Below, piece after piece: positions 1-7,766 of a stretch of DNA of 52,136 nucleotides. Both the position numbers and the translations under genes were made by a program. The stretch is from Chloroflexota bacterium. GTDB lineage: Bacteria; Chloroflexota; Ktedonobacteria; Ktedonobacterales; Ktedonobacteraceae. Position 1 is the first letter of the stretch, and every line of letters starts with the position of its first letter. Location: contig CADDYT010000034.1 of the NCBI GenBank assembly GCA_902810755.1, positions 1 through 52,136 of the forward strand. Reading direction: 5' to 3'. The notes beneath the pieces were generated by a model, which made no database searches, was not told the origin of the DNA, and saw only the letters and a program-made list of their open reading frames with translations.

Positions 1-1
1 C

Positions 2-1192
2 GAAAAGAAACTGGTGGTCGTTACAGTCAGGCCGAGTCATGGACCTGTCTATCAAGCTCATGGAGTCTATTGGGTGAGGCGGGGTACTCATACGGTTTCG
101 TTAAGTTTATCAGAATTGCTCGAAATGGCCAATGACCGGGGTCTGGTCGATTGGGAACACCAGCCTGCGCGGAATGCCACCATAGAAGACCTCGATCTAG
201 AAAAGGTCAAAGCATATTTAGCGCTTCGCTCAACCACTACGCGTCAAACCAGTCGCTTCAAGGACCTGGAGCGGGCGCTCATTGCGATGGAGTGCGCCGT
301 TGTGATCAATAGCGGCAAGGTGGTGCCCACCAATGCTGGTATCCTGTTTTTCGGTTCTGCCCCGCAAGAACATATTGTGCAAAGCGATGTGGCCTGTGTG
401 TTGTTCCGTGAAACGGTAGGGGCGAGTCGCTATGCCGACCGCAGAATTATTACGGGAACGCTTCAGGAACTGATAGATGGGGCGGAGCTATTTCTGAGCC
501 GCTATATTGCTGTGGGAGCAAGAGTCGAGGGTTTTAAGCGCATCGATATCCCAGAGTATTCGCTCGAGGTCTTGCGCGAGGCTGTCATCAATGCCGTGGT
601 GCATCGCGATTATAGTAAACGCGGCGAGAGCGTGCGGGTCTTTTTTTATCCTGATCGGGTAGAGGTACACAGCCCTGGCTTACTATTGCCAGGGATCACT
701 GTAGAACAAATGGAACGGGGAGAGGTGCAATCCAAGTTGCGCAATCCGACGCTGGCGAACTTGCTGATGGGGATTCCCGGCTACATGGAGCGGCTGGGAA
801 GTGGTATCAGGTTTATGCTGGACGAGACCAAGCGCATGGGGCTCCCTGCTCCGCAGTTTCGAGAGGTGAATGAATTCGTGGTCACCTTTCGCAAGGCTCC
901 TGCCCTGGAAGCTCCGCGAACGCCAGCACAGTACAGCGAAACTCTGTGGGCGGATGATCAGGTTGTTCAGCCTGACGACATCCTGGTAGAGAATCAGTCC
1001 GAACAACGCGAGCGTCGACTGACCAAAGCCGTGGAGTATGTGCAGAAACATGGCTCTATCACGAATAGCATCTACCGACAATTAACGGGAGTTTCAGATA
1101 GGACTGCTCATCGAGACCTGGAGACACTCATAGAGCACGGAAGGTTGAAAGGCACCGGCCAAAGAGCAGCGCGGCGCTATGTGTTAGCGTGA
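2..1192 (+). CDS. RecG-like/AlbA_2 ATP-binding transcriptional regulator (5' end outside window)
   Basis: The reading frame is open to the left edge, so the N-terminus lies outside the window; a GTG at 14 is not convincing as the true start. The visible part begins at the end of an AlbA_2 (Schlafen-like) domain (YWVRRGT near residue 20). It continues into a HATPase_c_4-type region with the family hallmark HRDYSKRGE, then VEVHSPG, LRNP and ERLGSGI (residues about 190-265). The last 60 residues form a winged-helix/DeoR-like HTH with TGVSDRTAHRDLETL. Such proteins are usually annotated as putative transcriptional regulators or RecG-like helicases, and their DNA targets are generally unknown. The gene reads toward the tRNA-Leu region and could belong to an element inserted next to that tRNA, but no integrase is visible. 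The family call is firm; the role is unknown. Confidence 0.8.
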   Translation, partial: EKKLVVVTVRPSHGPVYQAHGVYWVRRGTHTVSLSLSELLEMANDRGLVDWEHQPARNATIEDLDLEKVKAYLALRSTTTRQTSRFKDLERALIAMECAVVINSGKVVPTNAGILFFGSAPQEHIVQSDVACVLFRETVGASRYADRRIITGTLQELIDGAELFLSRYIAVGARVEGFKRIDIPEYSLEVLREAVINAVVHRDYSKRGESVRVFFYPDRVEVHSPGLLLPGITVEQMERGEVQSKLRNPTLANLLMGIPGYMERLGSGIRFMLDETKRMGLPAPQFREVNEFVVTFRKAPALEAPRTPAQYSETLWADDQVVQPDDILVENQSEQRERRLTKAVEYVQKHGSITNSIYRQLTGVSDRTAHRDLETLIEHGRLKGTGQRAARRYVLA

Positions 1193-1295
1193 TTGCCGGG
1201 AACGCGAGCATAATGAGTAAGGTACTGAACGGCTGAAGACTGGGCAGTGAATGGAGGAGAAATATTTTCCAAGACAGACCTGATTGGATAAAAAC

Positions 1296-1345
1296 GAACC
1301 CGCAACGAGGAGTTGCGGAATGCCTTCCTGGTTGCGGGTTTCTTT
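1296..1345 (+). terminator. Hairpin with two alternative pairings downstream of the RecG-like gene
   Basis: AACCCGCAAC (1297-1306) pairs perfectly with GTTGCGGGTT (1331-1340), followed by TCTTTG. The same left arm can instead pair with the nearer GTTGCGG (1312-1318) through a 5-base loop. It sits about 100 bases after the stop of the upstream gene, so it is a plausible transcription end; the T run is short. Confidence 0.5.
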
Positions 1346-1386
1346 GAATTTCCATTGCGATAAACAGGCCTGTATTCTGTATCTTT

Positions 1387-1424
1387 CCGGTTTACCTTGA
1401 CAGCAAAGTTGACAGCAAAACCGG
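1387..1424. repeat. Direct repeat pair framed by an inverted repeat near tRNA-Leu
   Basis: Two copies of TTGACAGCAAA (1397-1407 and 1409-1419) stand 12 bases apart. They are framed by CCGGTTT (1387-1393) and its reverse complement AAACCGG (1418-1424). The arrangement resembles a protein-binding or recombinase arm site. It lies about 90 bases from the 3' end of tRNA-Leu, a usual integration target. Function is unknown. Confidence 0.55.
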
Positions 1425-1516
1425 TAGACAACCCTGGATTTTGCTAGACATCGGTGGAATCTCAACTGGCCTGTGGAGCGCCTGGAAGAAGAGAGTAGAC
1501 AGTAGTGGATGAGCAA

Positions 1517-1599
1517 TGCCGGTGGAGGGATTCGAACCCTCAACCCCTCGCGGGGACTTGTTTTTGAGACAAGCGCGTATACCGTTCCGCCACGCCGGC
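1517..1599 (-). tRNA. tRNA-Leu (anticodon CAA)
   Basis: Read on the minus strand, the gene begins GCCGGCGTGGCGGAAC. It has an anticodon arm CTTGT-CTCAAAA-ACAAG giving anticodon CAA, a long variable arm (TCCCCGCGAGGGGT) typical of class II Leu tRNAs, and a T arm with GGTTCGAATCC. The acceptor stem has one C-A mismatch at pair 6-67. The 3' CCA is not encoded. Boundaries were taken from the acceptor stem and discriminator A. Confidence 0.93.
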
Positions 1600-1746
1600 C
1601 TGGGAGGGAAGCTGCTTCTACCTGCTTTGCTCCGGTCGAGATTGGACCAGAACAGGCGCGTTCCCGAGGTCAATCATATCATATTCCTGCAACCAGGTCA
1701 ATAGGTCAGTTGAGGAACGTGTTATTGCTCTCTGTGTCAGAAACCC

Positions 1747-1775
1747 TTGATAATCTCTCTATCCTCTGGTACACT
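1747..1775 (+). promoter_or_regulatory. Sigma-70-like promoter for the DUF255 gene
   Basis: TTGATA (1747-1752), 17-base spacer, TACACT (1770-1775). The likely transcription start near 1782 leaves a 5' leader of about 120 bases before the ATG at 1902. Confidence 0.5.
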
Positions 1776-1901
1776 AGATACAAGAACTCCACAAACCGTA
1801 GCAGGATGCTTTATCGTTTTCCGATGGTTATACATAGACGTATTTCTATCTTAGCGCGAGGCAAGGCATAGATAGCCTCGGCAGATCAAAGGAGAACCCC
1901 T

Positions 1902-3548
1902 ATGAGTGGCGATGTGGATGCCGGTCCTACACGATCAACATCCTCTATCCCTGTTCCCCTCACGTACCGCTTTTCTTCGCGTCCTCACCACGCCCACCTG
2001 ATTCGCTGGCGCGAATGGGGGCAGGCGGCCTTTCAGGAAGCGCAGGAGCAGAGAAAACCGGTTTTCCTCCTTATCTCCTCGCTCTGGTGCCAGTGGTGTC
2101 ATATCATGGATGAGACGACGCTTTCTGAACCGGCCATTGTCTCGATTCTCAACGCCGATTATATCCCCATTCGGATTGATAGTGATTTGCGCCCTGATAT
2201 TAACCAGCGTTACAATCAGAATGGCCTGCCCAGCGTCCTGCTGCTGACGCCGGGGGGAGAGATTCTCTGGGGCGGCGTCTATGTCCCTCCCAGGCAGATG
2301 CTCTATTATCTGGGCCACGTGCGCCGTTACTATAGTGAACATGCTCAGGAGATCGAGGAGCAGGTACGGGAATTGCAGGATCGCCGCTTCACGCGCAAGC
2401 TCTCGCAAACGCTGTCCCACACGGGCCTGCGTTCTCTGCTCACCGAGGAACGCAGCGAGCTTGCGCATCTGCCCGCAGAAGCCGTCAATGTCTTGCGCGA
2501 ACTCTATGACGCGGATTACGGCGGGTTCTGTATTCATCCGCACATGAAATTCCCCCACCCGGAGGCGCTGGAACTTCTGCTCATGCATGCCCGGCAGGCC
2601 CGAACCGGGCAGACAGCAGCTACTCAGGCAGAGATGCTGGAAATGGTCTCTTATTCGCTCGATCAAATGTGTGAAGGCGGCCTGTGGGATAAAGAGGATG
2701 GCGGCTTCTTTCGTTACTCAGCCGCCAGCGACTGGAGTATGCCGCACACAGAGAAGATGCTGGACGAGAACGCCGCTATGCTCCGCCTGTTGCTGCTGAC
2801 CGCCCGTGCCACCGGTTCGCGCAAATGGCATGACCTCTCTTATCGCCTTGTGCGCTATATCAACGCGACCCTCTGGCAGCCGCGTCCGGGCGTTTTCAGC
2901 GGCAGTCAGAGCGCCGACGAAGAATATTATGAACCGGGCGCCTACTCGCGGGCCACTCGCCAACCGCCCCCCGTTGATAGGACTGTGTATACCACCTCGA
3001 ATGCGCGCATAATCTCAGCTTACCTGCTGGGCGCGCAGGTGCAGCACGATTCCTCGATGGAGAAAATGGCTTTGCTGGCGCTGGACTGGCTATGCGAGCA
3101 TATGATGCATCGCGAGGGCAGTATCTATCACTATTTTCTCGATGGCTACGCCGGGCTGCCCGGTCAGCTTGCCGACCAGGTGTGGATGACTCAGGCTCTG
3201 CTGGATGCCTACGATCTGCGCGGACAAAAGGTGTATCTGGAAACGGCCATTGCCCTTATGCATTTTGCCTGTGAAGAATTGCTGGACGGCCAGAATGGTC
3301 TCTTCTATGATTACCCGGAGCAACCAGATGCCGAAGGGCGCCTTTGCCTGCGCGAGCAACCGTTAATCGAAAACGCGCTTGCGGCAGAATGCCTGCTGCG
3401 CATGGCGGCTTACAGCAAGCGACCTCACCTGCGCGATACCGGCCTGCTGGTTCTCTACGGCTGTCTCGAAAAATACCGGCGCGCTGGCATCCAGGGGGCA
3501 ACTTACTCCTGCGTGGTCGCCAGGGCCATTGAAAATGGCTGGCTTTAG
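1902..3548 (+). CDS. Thioredoxin-domain DUF255 (YyaL/SPATA20-like) protein
   Basis: The protein has 548 residues; the ATG follows AAAGGAG at a good distance. The N-terminal third is a thioredoxin fold with an active-site-like CQWC (Cys63, Cys66) in the family signature SLWCQWCHIMD. The C-terminal part is an alpha/alpha-barrel of the GlcNAc-epimerase/six-hairpin type, with MKFPHPEALELL, EGGLWDKEDGGFFRY and HTEKMLDENAA, all typical of DUF255 proteins. Most family members have about 680 residues; this one is shorter, mainly at the C-terminus. The family is widespread and conserved from bacteria to humans, but its biochemical role is not established. The gene is convergent with the methyltransferase at 3613-5571, with only about 65 bases between the stops. 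Family call firm, function open. Confidence 0.9.
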   Translation: MSGDVDAGPTRSTSSIPVPLTYRFSSRPHHAHLIRWREWGQAAFQEAQEQRKPVFLLISSLWCQWCHIMDETTLSEPAIVSILNADYIPIRIDSDLRPDINQRYNQNGLPSVLLLTPGGEILWGGVYVPPRQMLYYLGHVRRYYSEHAQEIEEQVRELQDRRFTRKLSQTLSHTGLRSLLTEERSELAHLPAEAVNVLRELYDADYGGFCIHPHMKFPHPEALELLLMHARQARTGQTAATQAEMLEMVSYSLDQMCEGGLWDKEDGGFFRYSAASDWSMPHTEKMLDENAAMLRLLLLTARATGSRKWHDLSYRLVRYINATLWQPRPGVFSGSQSADEEYYEPGAYSRATRQPPPVDRTVYTTSNARIISAYLLGAQVQHDSSMEKMALLALDWLCEHMMHREGSIYHYFLDGYAGLPGQLADQVWMTQALLDAYDLRGQKVYLETAIALMHFACEELLDGQNGLFYDYPEQPDAEGRLCLREQPLIENALAAECLLRMAAYSKRPHLRDTGLLVLYGCLEKYRRAGIQGATYSCVVARAIENGWL

Positions 3549-3612
3549 CCCGGGCCGCTTCAGCCCCCTGAGTGCAGCGAAGTATGACGAGCGGGCTGTT
3601 CATCCTGTTCGT

Positions 3613-5571
3613 TCAATCGCCGGGTGTTTGCCCGCTTTTCAGGAGTTCCGTGAGCTTGCCGACGATATCGTAGCGCCCGTAAGAAGGCATCAGGTAGACG
3701 CCCTGGACCATGCTGCGCGCGGCAGCCAGCAATTGCTGCGCCTGGCGCAGACCCTCCTCGTGGCCATGCTCCCCGGCGGCGCGCATCCGCGCTCGCACGC
3801 TCTCAGGAATGCTGATGCCCGGTACCTCATTATGCAGGTATTCGGCGTGGCGCGAGCTGTGCAGGGGGATGCAGCCAAGAATGAGCGGCACCGGCGGCTT
3901 TCCCACTCTGTCGAGGAAGCGTAGAAGTGGCGCCAGTTCGTAGATGGGCTGTGTCATGATGAAGTGCGCGCCCGCCTCAATCTTGCGCCGGTATTTTTCG
4001 ATTTCGTTTTTGCTCTCTTCTTCCGTCATATTCAGGTTGAGCGCGGCCCCGATATGGAAACTGGCTCGCGCGCCAATGGATGAGCCTGCTGCATCGTGGC
4101 CCTCATTCATGCCGCGCAGCATACCGATCAGCCCGACCGAATCCACGTCCCAGACGCCCGTCGTATTGGGATAGTCGCCAACCGGCACGGGATCGCCTGT
4201 CAGGGCCAGAATGTTGCGAATACCCAGCGCATGCGCGCCCATCAACTCCGATTGCAGGGCCATCAGGTTGCGATCTCGCGTCGTGAAGTGAATGATGGTC
4301 TCGACGCCCAGATGATCCTGAATCAGGCGCGCCATCGCGATGCAGCCCATACGCACCCGCGCCATCGGACTGTCTGCGATGTTGATGCAGTCTACGCCGA
4401 CTTGCTGCAAGAGCGCGGCCCCTTCCAGAATTTTCGTCGGGTTCAGCCCTTTCGGTGGGTCAAGCTCCACGCTGACCACAAACTCCCCGGCGGCCAGCTT
4501 CTCCTGCAATGGCGTCCTTGATCCCTGCGGCGGCAAAATGATTTCCTCTTCAATCAGGCTGGCGATAATGCTTCTGGCGTTGGAAGCTGTTGTGCCGTTG
4601 CCGCTGGCTTTCGATGATGGGGACTCTTCGCCGAGAGCAAAGCTTCTGTGCCTCTGTGTCCCATACTGCTCATCGAGGGCTTTACGCATAGCGGCGATAT
4701 GGCGCGGGGTGGTGCCGCAGCAGCCGCCGATGAGCCGAACACCGGCACGGGCGAAGCGCAGGGCGTAATCGGCGAAGTAATCGGGGGTCGCCATATAGAA
4801 AAAACGGTTATCGATGCGGGTAGGGAGACCGGCATTGGGCTGGGCGGAGAAAAGGGCTGGCATGGGACGCACTGTCTCCGTCTGTTGCTTGATCGCCTCG
4901 ATCATCTCTTGCATCACATCCAGCGTCGCTGCCGGTCCAACGCTGCAATTGGCGCCCATGACGTCGACATCCAACTCGTTGAGAACTGCCGCGACTCGCG
5001 CCGGTGATTGGCCGGAGAGCGTATGGCCGTCTTCGTAAAAGCTCATTTGCGCCACAATGGGCAGGACACTGCCAACTTCTTTGGCCGCCAGCAGAGCCTG
5101 TCGCAATTCGGCCAGACTCGAAAACGTCTCGAAGATCAGCAGGTCGGCCCCGCCCTCTATCAGCGCGACAATCTGCTCGCGAAAGATGGCGCGCAACTCG
5201 CTCAGACGCTGCTCGTCTGGCGCCCGCAGCGGACGACCGCTCGGCCCGATTGCGCCAGCCACGAAGACGGACAGCCCCGATTCCTCTCTGGCCTCGCGGG
5301 CCAGCTTCACTGCCCGCAGATTGATGGCGCGCACTTTATCCGCCAGATTATGCGCCTCCAGCCTGGCCCGGTTCGCGCCAAATGTGTTGGTCTCGATAAT
5401 CTGCGCACCCGCCAGAATATATTCGCGGTGGATGCTCTGAATGAGTTCCGGCTGCGTCAAATTCAACTCATCAAAGCATTGTTCATACGGAATGCCGCGT
5501 GTGTATAACAATGTTCCCATCGCCCCATCACACAGTAACGGGCGCTCTTGCATCTGTTCAAGTAAGACCAT
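3613..5571 (-). CDS. Bifunctional homocysteine S-methyltransferase / methylenetetrahydrofolate reductase
   Basis: The 652-residue protein fuses two one-carbon enzymes. The N-terminal half is a zinc-dependent homocysteine S-methyltransferase barrel with CDGAMGTLLY, IIETNTFGANR, and the zinc cysteines in GANCSVGP and IGGCCGTTPRHI. The C-terminal half (from about residue 350) is a MetF-type flavoprotein, recognisable by VSVELDPPKG, IADSPMARVRM, ILALTGDPVP and HFIMTQPIYE. It matches the YitJ-type fused proteins of Gram-positive bacteria and Chloroflexota. I chose the ATG at 5571 because GGGGAG precedes it by 7 bases; the longer frame to 5598 would need a TTG start without an SD. Likely role: methionine regeneration and methyl-THF supply in the cytoplasm. 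Confidence 0.93.
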   Translation of the reverse strand: MVLLEQMQERPLLCDGAMGTLLYTRGIPYEQCFDELNLTQPELIQSIHREYILAGAQIIETNTFGANRARLEAHNLADKVRAINLRAVKLAREAREESGLSVFVAGAIGPSGRPLRAPDEQRLSELRAIFREQIVALIEGGADLLIFETFSSLAELRQALLAAKEVGSVLPIVAQMSFYEDGHTLSGQSPARVAAVLNELDVDVMGANCSVGPAATLDVMQEMIEAIKQQTETVRPMPALFSAQPNAGLPTRIDNRFFYMATPDYFADYALRFARAGVRLIGGCCGTTPRHIAAMRKALDEQYGTQRHRSFALGEESPSSKASGNGTTASNARSIIASLIEEEIILPPQGSRTPLQEKLAAGEFVVSVELDPPKGLNPTKILEGAALLQQVGVDCINIADSPMARVRMGCIAMARLIQDHLGVETIIHFTTRDRNLMALQSELMGAHALGIRNILALTGDPVPVGDYPNTTGVWDVDSVGLIGMLRGMNEGHDAAGSSIGARASFHIGAALNLNMTEEESKNEIEKYRRKIEAGAHFIMTQPIYELAPLLRFLDRVGKPPVPLILGCIPLHSSRHAEYLHNEVPGISIPESVRARMRAAGEHGHEEGLRQAQQLLAAARSMVQGVYLMPSYGRYDIVGKLTELLKSGQTPGD

Positions 5572-5898
5572 AACGATACTCCCCACTGGATTGAGCAATA
5601 AAATCCGCCGCCCTTATTGTAGCGTGTTTTTCGGCAAAGTAAAGACGATCAAACGGTACTGGGGCGCAATGGGTAGCGGAATAAAAGAACTCTCTGCTAT
5701 ACTACGTATAGTATCCCTCCTGATAGGAGAGCGCGAACTCCTTTTGCCGCCGAAGGCAAATGCTCAAAGCAGAAAGGTAGCGTGCATGCAGCGAGACATA
5801 GGCACCCACAGCGATGCATTACGGGCTTTAAGCGAACAAACGAGGCGAAAACCTCCTGCCGGTGAGCCATGCAAGAGCTGATGGGGAGTGGCACACGT
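5572..5898. other. Divergent intergenic region between MTHFR fusion and kinase
   Basis: About 330 bases without a supported gene. It contains an inverted repeat (5699-5714) and must carry the promoters of both flanking genes. Short frames here lack SD sequences and protein-like composition. Confidence 0.5.
5699..5714. promoter_or_regulatory. Inverted repeat ATACTA-CGTA-TAGTAT, possible operator or -10 region
   Basis: ATACTA (5699-5704) and its reverse complement TAGTAT (5709-5714) are separated by 4 bases, about 185 bases upstream of the kinase start. Each arm contains or overlaps a TATACT/TATAGT-like -10 hexamer, one on each strand. It could be a bidirectional promoter core or a repressor site; no clear -35 was found. 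Confidence 0.35.
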
Positions 5899-6858
5899 AT
5901 GCAACAGCGTCTGATAGTCGCCGTCTGTGGCGATAGTGGATCAGGAAAGACAACCTTGACCGATGGTATGGTGCGTGTCTTCGGTCAAGACCGTATTACC
6001 CATATCTGCCTGGACGATTACCACACCCTTGATCGCGCCACGCGCCTGCGTACCGGCATCAGCGCGCTACACCCGGACGCGAACAATATTGCCCTCATGA
6101 CAGAGCATATTCGCCGTCTGGCGCGTGGCGAAAGCATCATCAAGCCCGTCTACGATCATGCGACCGGCACAATTGGCGGCCCGGTCGAATTACATCCCGC
6201 CGATATCATCATCGTCCACGGCCTGCATCCGCTTTTCACCGAGGAGTTGCGCAGCCTCTCGCATGTGCGCATCTACCTTGACCCGGAGACTGCCCTGTTG
6301 CAACAGTGGAAGATCATGCGTGATAGCACCTCTCGCGGCTACACCGTCCAGCAGGTGCGCCAGCAGATGGCGACGCGGCGCCACGATAGCAAGCTCTACA
6401 TCCAGCCACAGAAGCAATATGCCGACATCATCATTCGTTTCTCGCGCGGCAGCCTCTACTACCGCACGCGCGACCTCGCCCACCTGGATGTGCGCCTCAT
6501 CGAAGCCAAACACGCCCCCAAAATCGACCTGAGCGATGTACTGGAGGTGTCACGGCATGGCCATCGTCCGGCGCTGCGTCTCATCGAAGAGCAATATGCC
6601 GGTGAGATGCGCGACGTGCTGGAAATCGACGGCAATATCAGCCATCAGAAAGCCTGCGAACTCGAAGACTGCATCTGGTCCCACATGGAGGAAGCCAGCC
6701 ACCTGCGCCCCGAACGCCTGGCCCAGCTCGGCCTCTTCTACGTCGGCAACACCCTGCGCCAGAGCGACCCCCTGGCCCTTACCCAGCTCATCATCCTCTA
6801 CCACGTCGTCAGCAAACTTCGTGAAATGTCGCCCGAAGCCGTCTCAGAATATCAGTAA
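5899..6858 (+). CDS. Phosphoribulokinase/uridine kinase family protein
   Basis: This P-loop kinase has about 319 residues. Walker A is GDSGSGKTT at residues 11-19. It is followed by the family motifs CLDDYHTLDR, KPVYDHATG and VHGLHPLF, which bind the sugar phosphate or nucleoside. The second half (RRHDSKLYIQPQKQYADIIIRF) is typical of phosphoribulokinase-like proteins. No RuBisCO or other Calvin-cycle gene is nearby, so ribulose-5-phosphate is not an established substrate; uridine or another phosphate acceptor is equally possible. Start: GGGGAG lies 10 bases before the ATG at 5899; in-frame ATGs at 5869 and 5881 are alternatives with poorer SD sequences. A strong hairpin follows the stop. Confidence 0.85.
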   Translation: MQQRLIVAVCGDSGSGKTTLTDGMVRVFGQDRITHICLDDYHTLDRATRLRTGISALHPDANNIALMTEHIRRLARGESIIKPVYDHATGTIGGPVELHPADIIIVHGLHPLFTEELRSLSHVRIYLDPETALLQQWKIMRDSTSRGYTVQQVRQQMATRRHDSKLYIQPQKQYADIIIRFSRGSLYYRTRDLAHLDVRLIEAKHAPKIDLSDVLEVSRHGHRPALRLIEEQYAGEMRDVLEIDGNISHQKACELEDCIWSHMEEASHLRPERLAQLGLFYVGNTLRQSDPLALTQLIILYHVVSKLREMSPEAVSEYQ

Positions 6859-6926
6859 GGAAGCTTCGCCGATGCTCTCAGCTTCATCGAAGATGTTGCC
6901 TGATATTTCCCATCTTGCACAAACAG

Positions 6927-6957
6927 AGGTCGGCTTGCCTCACAGGCAAGCCGACCT
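6927..6957. terminator. Perfect 14-bp hairpin between convergent genes
   Basis: AGGTCGGCTTGCCT (6927-6940) pairs without mismatch with AGGCAAGCCGACCT (6944-6957) around a 3-base loop. It lies between the stops of the kinase and hsp20 genes, which converge, so it can serve both directions. Neither side has a long T run. Confidence 0.75.
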
Positions 6958-7000
6958 GATCTATAGACACGCACTACGAAAGTTTCAGCCTGCAAAACAA

Positions 7001-7441
7001 CTACTTCCCGGCGCTGACTTTCAGGGTGCGGGCTTTGACATGCTCAGCCTTTGGCAGGTTCAGGTAGAGGACGCCATTGGTCGTGGTGGCTTCGGCGCGA
7101 TCCGGGTTGATGGGGGCGGGCAGCGTGAAGGTCTGCTGGAACTGGCCGGAGGGGAAGCTCTGCCAGAGTGCGGTCGCGTTTTCAGGGACGGGCATCTTGA
7201 CTTCCCACTTCAGGGTAATCGTGTCCTGCTGCGTGGTGATATCCACATCTTCCGGCTTGACTCCGGGCATAGGCATCTGCAAAATGAAGCCTTCCGACGT
7301 CTCGTACAGGTTCGCGTTCACGGCGCGCCCATTCCAGCCGAACTGGCGGGGAGAGATAAAGCTGTCCTCAAACAGGCGATCCATCGCCTCACGCAGCGAA
7401 ACTACCTCGTTGAACGGGTTGTAACGTGTCAAATTTGCCAT
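7001..7441 (-). CDS. hsp20: Hsp20/alpha-crystallin small heat-shock protein
   Basis: The protein has 146 residues with a complete alpha-crystallin domain (about residues 40-140): LYETSEGFILQMPMPGVKPEDVDI at its start and the family signature GVLYLNLPK near the end. The N-terminus (NPFNEVVSLREAMDRLFEDSF) is the usual bacterial Hsp20 oligomerisation arm. The ATG is preceded by AAAGGAGA. It acts as an ATP-independent holdase in the cytoplasm. The upstream region carries a 7+7 palindrome (7620-7638), a possible control site; I see no CIRCE element. Confident call. Confidence 0.95.
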   Translation of the reverse strand: MANLTRYNPFNEVVSLREAMDRLFEDSFISPRQFGWNGRAVNANLYETSEGFILQMPMPGVKPEDVDITTQQDTITLKWEVKMPVPENATALWQSFPSGQFQQTFTLPAPINPDRAEATTTNGVLYLNLPKAEHVKARTLKVSAGK

Positions 7442-7619
7442 TGCGCTATCTCCTTTCCGTTTCTCTCTACTGATCTGTTTATGCTGTTTTGCTACTCTCT
7501 GCTGTTCTTACCGACCCCGTTCTGTCCATCCGAACGGGCCGGTTGTTTTCTCTGTTCATAAGATAACCCGAAGTGCGTTAGAACAACGTATGCGAAGTGT
7601 AAGAGTTCTGTTAGAAAGA

Positions 7620-7638
7620 TTGATAGTCTTGCTATCAA
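7620..7638. promoter_or_regulatory. Palindrome TTGATAG-N5-CTATCAA upstream of hsp20
   Basis: The 7-base arms are perfectly complementary and separated by TCTTG. It lies about 180 bases upstream of the hsp20 ATG and is not part of a terminator (no T run follows). It is a candidate binding site for a dimeric regulator; the regulator is unknown. Confidence 0.4.
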
Positions 7639-7709
7639 CTTTATGTGAGAAGCATAGAGAAAAATTGCGGCGTGCTGAAAAAGCGCATAGAACGCTGCTG
7701 GAAAAAGAA

Positions 7710-7742
7710 CAACGCCACCCCCATTGAGAGAGGGTGGCGTTG
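7710..7742 (-). terminator. Rho-independent terminator of the sedolisin gene
   Basis: CAACGCCACCC (7710-7720) pairs with GGGTGGCGTTG (7732-7742) with an 11-base loop. Read on the minus strand, the stem is followed by TTCTTTTTC. It lies 25 bases past the stop at 7767. Confidence 0.85.
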
Positions 7743-7766
7743 TTGCCAGTCAGCGGCAGATGTATG

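Larger units (their letters stand above)
1193..1901. other. Intergenic region with hairpin, repeat cluster, tRNA-Leu and promoter
   Basis: This 709-base stretch has no convincing protein gene. It holds a terminator-like hairpin (1296-1345), a compact direct/inverted repeat cluster (1387-1424), tRNA-Leu on the minus strand (1517-1599) and a sigma-70-like promoter (1747-1775) serving the next gene. Overlapping short reading frames on both strands are tRNA shadows or lack ribosome binding sites. Confidence 0.7.
7442..7766. other. Region upstream of hsp20 and downstream of the sedolisin gene
   Basis: About 325 bases with no supported gene. It holds the TTGATAG/CTATCAA palindrome (7620-7638), a direct repeat CGAAGTG at 7569-7575 and 7593-7599 (24 bases apart), and the minus-strand terminator of the sedolisin gene (7710-7742). 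The hsp20 promoter must lie here. Confidence 0.5.

Noticed and set aside
1509..1704. Overlapping plus-strand frames with PVEGFEPSTPRG-like sequence
   Set aside because: They run antisense through tRNA-Leu; this peptide is a common artefact of translating tRNA genes.
5869..6858. Calvin cycle by the phosphoribulokinase-like protein together with the carboxylases
   Set aside because: No RuBisCO gene is present and the carboxylases found belong to ketone and epoxide metabolism.
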